Positions 6,297-9,733 of a DNA stretch of 9,733 nt are shown piece after piece (the stretch's first letter is position 1; the number at the start of each line of letters is the position of its first letter). The stretch is taken from positions 1-9,733 of the forward strand of contig JAJDCV010000322.1 of the NCBI GenBank assembly GCA_029260675.1. Direction: 5' to 3'. The notes under the pieces were generated by a model. The model made no database searches, was not told where the DNA came from, and saw only the letters and a list, made by a program, of their open reading frames with translations. Source of the DNA: Phycisphaeraceae bacterium (GTDB lineage: Bacteria > Planctomycetota > Phycisphaerae > Phycisphaerales > Phycisphaeraceae). A program made the translations under genes and the position numbers.

Positions 6297-6310
6297 CGGC
6301 CGATCGGCCG
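6297..6310. repeat. 14-bp perfect palindrome upstream of xerC
   Basis: CGGCCGATCGGCCG is its own reverse complement. It lies 32 nt upstream of the xerC start codon, in the gap after the small unknown gene. It could be a binding site or a chance product of GC-rich sequence. It does not resemble a dif site, which is about 28 bp with an AT-rich centre. Confidence 0.5.
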
Positions 6311-6363
6311 CACGAAATTGTTGATCGGTCCATCGGGCGGGTGCCCGGGCGTGTGCTGGCGGG

Positions 6364-6639
6364 TTACGTCCCCGGTTGTTGTTTCACCTGCTGGAGCTGG
6401 TCGACCATCCTCACACCCAGCTGGTGGGAGAGCATGGCGGCATCGAACCACTCGATGCCCGATTCGCTGTCACGTGCCATCTCGATGAGCTGGTCCAGGA
6501 GCTTGGGCTCCTGGCCCGGTGCGCAGCGGAAGACGTAGCGCTGGCCCCGTTTGACCAGCACCAATTCGCGGGTGCCGTCCTGGGTCTTCTGCTCGTGCAG
6601 CGTCGGCCCGGGCTGGATGTCTTCGATGGGTTCGGTCAT
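6364..6639 (-). CDS. Small protein of unknown function (91 residues)
   Basis: I do not recognise a named family. The product is soluble, with no signal or membrane segment. An acidic, disordered-looking N-terminus (MTEPIEDIQPGP) is followed by a beta-type stretch, RELVLVKRGQRYVFRCAPGQ (about residues 24-43). Two predicted helices follow: EPKLLDQLIEMARD and the segment from WFDAAMLSHQLG to QLQQVK. I chose ATG at 6639, because GAGGA lies 7 nt upstream. A GTG two codons earlier (6645) is only one base from that site. The gene sits 46 nt after the LpoB-like lipoprotein gene and 98 nt before xerC on the same strand, so it is probably in the same transcript. The charged beta-plus-helix layout fits a small binding domain, but the function is unknown. 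Confidence 0.75.
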   Translation of the reverse strand: MTEPIEDIQPGPTLHEQKTQDGTRELVLVKRGQRYVFRCAPGQEPKLLDQLIEMARDSESGIEWFDAAMLSHQLGVRMVDQLQQVKQQPGT

Positions 6640-6685
6640 TGGCACGTCCTCGATCCCGCAAGCGGATCGGCGGCGTGCCGACCCG

Positions 6686-7438
6686 TTACGACGCGGGTTC
6701 TGCGGCGAGCATCGGGGGTGCGAGTCGGTCCATTTCGACGCGCAGCAACTGTTTGCTCACCAAGTAAGTCACAAACTCGGTGTACAGGTCCATGTCGATC
6801 TGATAGAGGCGCCATCCCTGGGCGGGGTCGTCTTCGTCCTGACCGCTGCGCGATGAGGCGTACTTCACAAGCTTCAGATGCACCGCCGGGTCGGCCGCGT
6901 CGTAGAAACCGGATACGACGCTGACCGGGGTGTTTGAACGGTTCGACTCCGGCGGGGTGACCTCATCGGTCCCGGCCCGGACGAGCTTACGCAGGTCGGT
7001 CGCGTGGGCGCTGGGGCGCCTGGGGTCGAAGTACAGCTCGATGGCGATCCCCAGTTTCGGTGGGTCGTAGGGGTCATACGCGGTGATTGTCCCGACGATT
7101 ACGGCGTCAGCGCCGAGCACGGTGCGCAGCGTGGCGACGTCCTTGGCGTCGTTGACGGCGGTAAGCTCCAGGGACTGCATCGCTGCGAGGACGCGGTTGA
7201 CCGGGAGGGTGTCCAGCCCCATCACGGTTTCGAGCCGTTGGGCGAGCTGGTCTGCGGCTTTGAGCCCGTCGGCGTGGAGGCTGCCGGACTCGTTGCGCAG
7301 GGGGACGACGGCCCAGACCTGGCGATCCCCATAAGGGGCCGACAGGCGTTCGGGCTTGTGCCTGGCGCCTCGGTAGTGACAACCGGCCGTCAAAACGACC
7401 AGCGCCAATACCATCCACATGGCCTGTTCACTTTTCAT
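6686..7438 (-). CDS. LpoB/CsgG-like lipoprotein of unknown function
   Basis: The 250-residue protein begins with a short signal peptide and lipobox LTAGC, with the acylated cysteine at residue 20, so it should be a lipoprotein. The first strand of the mature domain, VWAVVPLRNESG (41-52), is typical of the LpoB/CsgG/TolB-N-type fold, in which it reads roughly VAVLPFxNxSG. A helix with LAQRLETVMG (65-74), NRVLAAMQSL (81-90) and then LGADAVIVGTITAYDPYDPP (108-127) continue that pattern. In those families the domain binds partners at the outer membrane: LpoB activates penicillin-binding protein 1B and CsgG forms the curli pore. Which role, if any, applies here is not known. The C-terminal part has no clear motif. 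ATG at 7438 has GCAGGA 4 nt upstream, rather close. The gene lies between the beta-propeller lipoprotein and the small unknown gene. Confidence 0.82.
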   Translation of the reverse strand: MKSEQAMWMVLALVVLTAGCHYRGARHKPERLSAPYGDRQVWAVVPLRNESGSLHADGLKAADQLAQRLETVMGLDTLPVNRVLAAMQSLELTAVNDAKDVATLRTVLGADAVIVGTITAYDPYDPPKLGIAIELYFDPRRPSAHATDLRKLVRAGTDEVTPPESNRSNTPVSVVSGFYDAADPAVHLKLVKYASSRSGQDEDDPAQGWRLYQIDMDLYTEFVTYLVSKQLLRVEMDRLAPPMLAAEPAS

Positions 7439-7542
7439 GGCGTCCTGCCAGAAGTTTCCCGGTCAGCCTCCGCTGCCGGCGTGGGTCCTGCCGCCAAGCG
7501 CCCTGCCGGGGAAGTCCGGTGGGCGGCGACGGATATCGGTCT

Positions 7543-8877
7543 TTATTCGGTCGGCACCATGGCCTCGGTTCCTTCACTCTCGGGGGTTGGCGCCTGTTTA
7601 GTTCCCTGTGCCAGGAAGGGCTCAATCGGTCGGGTGGCGAGCCTCTGTGCCCTGTCGGGGGTGATCGACCAGATGTTTTCCATATCCTCGCCGGATCGGT
7701 CGGAGGTAAAGAAGATCGTGCCGTTGCCCGCCCAGTTGGGCAGGATGTTGGCGAACCGGCCCATCGTCAGGCGGACGCGGTTGGTCCCGTCGGTGTTGAC
7801 CAGCCAGATATCCGCTTGGTGCGGTCCAAGGGAGTCTTCCGCGTCCGGGTCGATGACGGTGCAGAAGACGACCTGCTTGCCGTCGGGGCTCCAGTCGGGG
7901 GTGATGGCGGCGGCGTTGGAGCTGGCGGCGATCTCGGTGGGGTTCATCGGCTCGCCGTTGATCAGGTCCAGGGTCCAGATGCTGAACCAGCGTGTGCCGC
8001 GCTGGCGGGCCCTTTGAAACACGATCTTGTCCTGCGTCGGGGACCAGTCGGGGAACAGCCCGTGGCCGATATACCGCTTGGTGGCGGGGTTGTTCAGGTC
8101 GACGATAACCATCTCCCACTGCCCGGACTGGGTGCCGAAGGTGCTGTAGATGAGTTTTTGGCCGTCGCGTGAGAAGTTTGGGTAGAAGTCGTCGGTGGCG
8201 TCACGGGTGACCTGGACGGGCTGGCCGCCGGCGGTCTCCATGACGTAGATATCCCAGTTGCCCGAGCGGTCCGAGGCGAAGGCCACCCTTGAGCCGTCGG
8301 GGCTGAAGGTGGGCATGACCTCGTTGGCCGGGTCATCGGTGAGTTGCCGCAGCGCTTCGCCGTTGACAGCCTTGATATAGAGGTCTGAGGTTTCGCGGTG
8401 GCGTGTGGAGGCGTAGACCAGGACGGTGCCGGAGGGGTCGATATCGGGGTCGAAATCGGCACCCTCGGAGGTGAAGGTGACCTGACGGAGGTTGTGGATG
8501 CCGTCCAGCGGGCTGGTCCGGGTGTGCGTGGCGGTGCGGACCTGGCCGTAGAGCCCCATGGATCCGATGGAGCGTTTGGCGACATTTTGCGTGTAATCGG
8601 GTCGAACGGCCTGGTTAGGAAAGCCTGGGCGGGGGACGGGCCCGGTTTCAATGGTCTGCCCGCCGGCCTGGAAATCGACCGGACCGGACCGTTTGGCGGC
8701 CAGATCGGCGGCCTTTGCGTTGTCTGCCCGGTCCTGCTTTGCCTGCTCGTAGGCGAGGACCGCTTCACGGTCCTGGCTTTTCAGGCCGTAACCCCCATTG
8801 TAATACTGGCTGCATCCCGGGCTTGCGAATAAAAACAGGGCCAAGGTGGTTAGCGTTAGTATGCTTCGAAACGTCAT
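7543..8877 (-). CDS. PD40 beta-propeller lipoprotein, TolB-like
   Basis: The 444-residue protein has an N-terminal export signal (about 1-21) with a possible lipobox ending at C22 (ASPGC, with an unusual proline). A polar linker (about 23-125) follows, and then six PD40/WD40-like repeats from about 130 to 410. Repeat signatures are DFDPDIDPSGTVLVYAS (141-157), VMPTFSPDGSRVAFASDRSG (188-206 region), FYPNFSRDGQKLIYS (231-245), LFPDWSPTQDKIVFQ (274-288), ITPDWSPDGKQVVF (325-338) and ILPNWAGNGTIFFTSDRSG (378-396). The repeats pair with strands such as SDLYIKAV, WDIYVMET and ADIWLVNT. This matches the propeller half of TolB, which interacts with Pal at the outer membrane. The N-terminal TolB domain is absent, so I leave the symbol empty. 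ATG at 8877 has AAAGG 6 nt upstream. It is the first gene of the xerC block and is divergent from the GT2 gene. Confidence 0.88.
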   Translation of the reverse strand: MTFRSILTLTTLALFLFASPGCSQYYNGGYGLKSQDREAVLAYEQAKQDRADNAKAADLAAKRSGPVDFQAGGQTIETGPVPRPGFPNQAVRPDYTQNVAKRSIGSMGLYGQVRTATHTRTSPLDGIHNLRQVTFTSEGADFDPDIDPSGTVLVYASTRHRETSDLYIKAVNGEALRQLTDDPANEVMPTFSPDGSRVAFASDRSGNWDIYVMETAGGQPVQVTRDATDDFYPNFSRDGQKLIYSTFGTQSGQWEMVIVDLNNPATKRYIGHGLFPDWSPTQDKIVFQRARQRGTRWFSIWTLDLINGEPMNPTEIAASSNAAAITPDWSPDGKQVVFCTVIDPDAEDSLGPHQADIWLVNTDGTNRVRLTMGRFANILPNWAGNGTIFFTSDRSGEDMENIWSITPDRAQRLATRPIEPFLAQGTKQAPTPESEGTEAMVPTE

Positions 8878-9153
8878 GACCCACCTTTGTACCGGGCTGC
8901 CTATCGCCGTCCGCCGTACTGCCGTTATCGGGTCGGTTATCCCTCCCGACTTAAGCGCAAGCCGACGGAAGGTTTATCGGACGAGTGGGTCGATCGGCTT
9001 GAGGTAGAGGAATCAGGGGTCTACGGGGCGGGGGACGTGGCCAAGCCATACTGTTGGGGATAGGATGAGGCCGAGGAAACCGCAGCGACAGGGGTGGATC
9101 AAAGGGCCGATTTCACGGTCAGGTCCGGTAACCATCAAAGAAGATTAGCTCCG
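8878..9153. other. Divergent intergenic region
   Basis: This 276-nt region separates the divergent propeller lipoprotein and glycosyltransferase genes and should hold promoters for both. I see no pair of good -35 and -10 boxes in either direction. Two GATAAC motifs on the minus strand, near 8922-8927 and 8937-8942, are the nearest to -10 sequences. No gene, RNA or repeat array is visible. Confidence 0.4.
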
Positions 9154-9733
9154 ATGACCCATTTGTTTTCAATGCTCAGTATGCCGGACTGGATCGACCC
9201 GCAGGTAATCCGTTGGCCGGTCACGGGGGTGTACCTCATGCTGATGGCGGTGATCGGGGTCTACGGGCTTCACCGGTACTGGCTGGTGTACCTCTACGGG
9301 CGTCACCGCCAGGTCCGGCCCCGGCCGGGGCATCGCTACGATCAGCTACCGCGTGTGACCGTGCAGTTGCCGATGTTCAATGAAGGCGCGGTCGTGTACC
9401 GGATCATCGACGCGGCCTGTGCGATCGATTACCCGGCGGACCGCTTGCAGGTCCAGGTCGTTGACGATTCGACCGACGATTCTGCCAGACTTGCCCGCGA
9501 ACGGGTCGCGTATTGGACCAAGCGGGGGATCGACATCCAGTACCTGCACCGCGAAGACCGGACCGGATTCAAGGCCGGGGCGCTGCAGGACGCGACGCAG
9601 AGCGCGACCGGGGAACTGATTGCCATTTTCGATGCCGACTTCATCCCCCCGCCGGCGTTCCTCAAACGTACGGTCCATTACTTCACCGACCCCAGGCTCG
9701 GGATGGTCCAGACACGCTGGGCGCACATCAACC
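9154..9733 (+). CDS. GT2 family processive-type glycosyltransferase, N-terminal part (runs off the right edge)
   Basis: 193 codons are visible and open to the edge. The protein starts with a membrane segment (about residues 22-48, with VTGVYLMLMAVIGVYGL), followed by a basic stretch. The GT-A catalytic domain then begins at PRVTVQLPMFNE (66-77). Family motifs are VVDDSTDD (102-109), RTGFKAGAL (136-144), the metal-binding FDADF (159-163) and VQTRW (185-189). This combination is typical of membrane beta-glycan synthases related to cellulose synthase and plant CslA/CslC mannan or glucan synthases. The enzyme would use a nucleotide sugar in the cytoplasm and may extrude a polymer. The product cannot be told from this part. 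ATG at 9154 has only a weak purine stretch (AAAGAAGA) 9 nt upstream; ATG at 9172 or 9181 are alternatives. It is the only plus-strand gene in the window. Confidence 0.9.
   Translation, partial: MTHLFSMLSMPDWIDPQVIRWPVTGVYLMLMAVIGVYGLHRYWLVYLYGRHRQVRPRPGHRYDQLPRVTVQLPMFNEGAVVYRIIDAACAIDYPADRLQVQVVDDSTDDSARLARERVAYWTKRGIDIQYLHREDRTGFKAGALQDATQSATGELIAIFDADFIPPPAFLKRTVHYFTDPRLGMVQTRWAHIN

Noticed and set aside
6297..6310. dif recombination site next to xerC
   Set aside because: The palindrome is entirely GC-rich apart from AT in the centre and only 14 bp long, unlike the roughly 28-bp dif pattern with separate XerC and XerD arms.
5318..6538. Long plus-strand open frame (406 codons) opposite xerC and the next gene
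   Set aside because: It lies antisense to xerC, whose catalytic residues are intact. Its composition (V, G, A, D, E rich) is the usual mirror of GC-rich coding DNA.
7004..8017. Plus-strand open frame of 337 codons opposite the two lipoprotein genes
   Set aside because: It spans two real genes and the gap between them in antisense and shows no domain.
9346..9726. Minus-strand open frame opposite the glycosyltransferase
   Set aside because: The plus strand encodes clear GT2 motifs over the same bases.

Overview
The window looks like chromosomal DNA from a GC-rich planctomycete-type bacterium, probably class Phycisphaerae. This is inferred from the style of the MreB N-terminus, GC-rich codon use with TTG and GTG starts, a PD40 beta-propeller lipoprotein and HEAT-repeat and LpoB/CsgG-like lipoproteins. 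No rRNA, tRNA, insertion sequence or CRISPR array is visible. Nearly all genes are housekeeping or cell-envelope genes. Eight complete genes and a truncated mreB lie on the minus strand. One truncated glycosyltransferase gene lies on the plus strand.

Reading down the minus strand from the right, the first block (8877 to 5261) holds a beta-propeller lipoprotein gene (TolB-like), a small lipoprotein gene with an LpoB/CsgG-like opening strand, a small soluble protein of unknown function and the tyrosine recombinase xerC. It ends in a strong hairpin terminator at 5198-5232. A GT2 glycosyltransferase gene of the processive type starts divergently at 9154 and runs off the right edge.

The second block is lnt (apolipoprotein N-acyltransferase, 5045 to 3270) followed by a HEAT-repeat lipoprotein gene (3183 to 2071). 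Directly against the lnt ATG sits an array of eleven 7-bp units (RGGGTCT on the plus strand). It fills the place of a ribosome binding site and is the most unusual DNA structure here.

The third block starts at a near-consensus sigma70-type promoter (TTGACA, 18 bp, GATAAT) whose spacer and -10 box contain a 7+7 bp dyad, followed by a hairpin at the predicted 5' end of the transcript. It holds a membrane-anchored coiled-coil protein with a C-terminal beta domain, a 49-residue single-pass membrane protein and mreB, which runs off the left edge. mreB may also have its own promoter in the 219-nt gap before it.

The shared theme is the envelope: MreB and two membrane proteins for shape, Lnt for lipoprotein maturation, three predicted lipoproteins and a glycosyltransferase. 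I see no clear new multi-gene system. The best leads are the heptamer array at lnt, the regulated-looking promoter and the tiny membrane protein between the coiled-coil gene and mreB.
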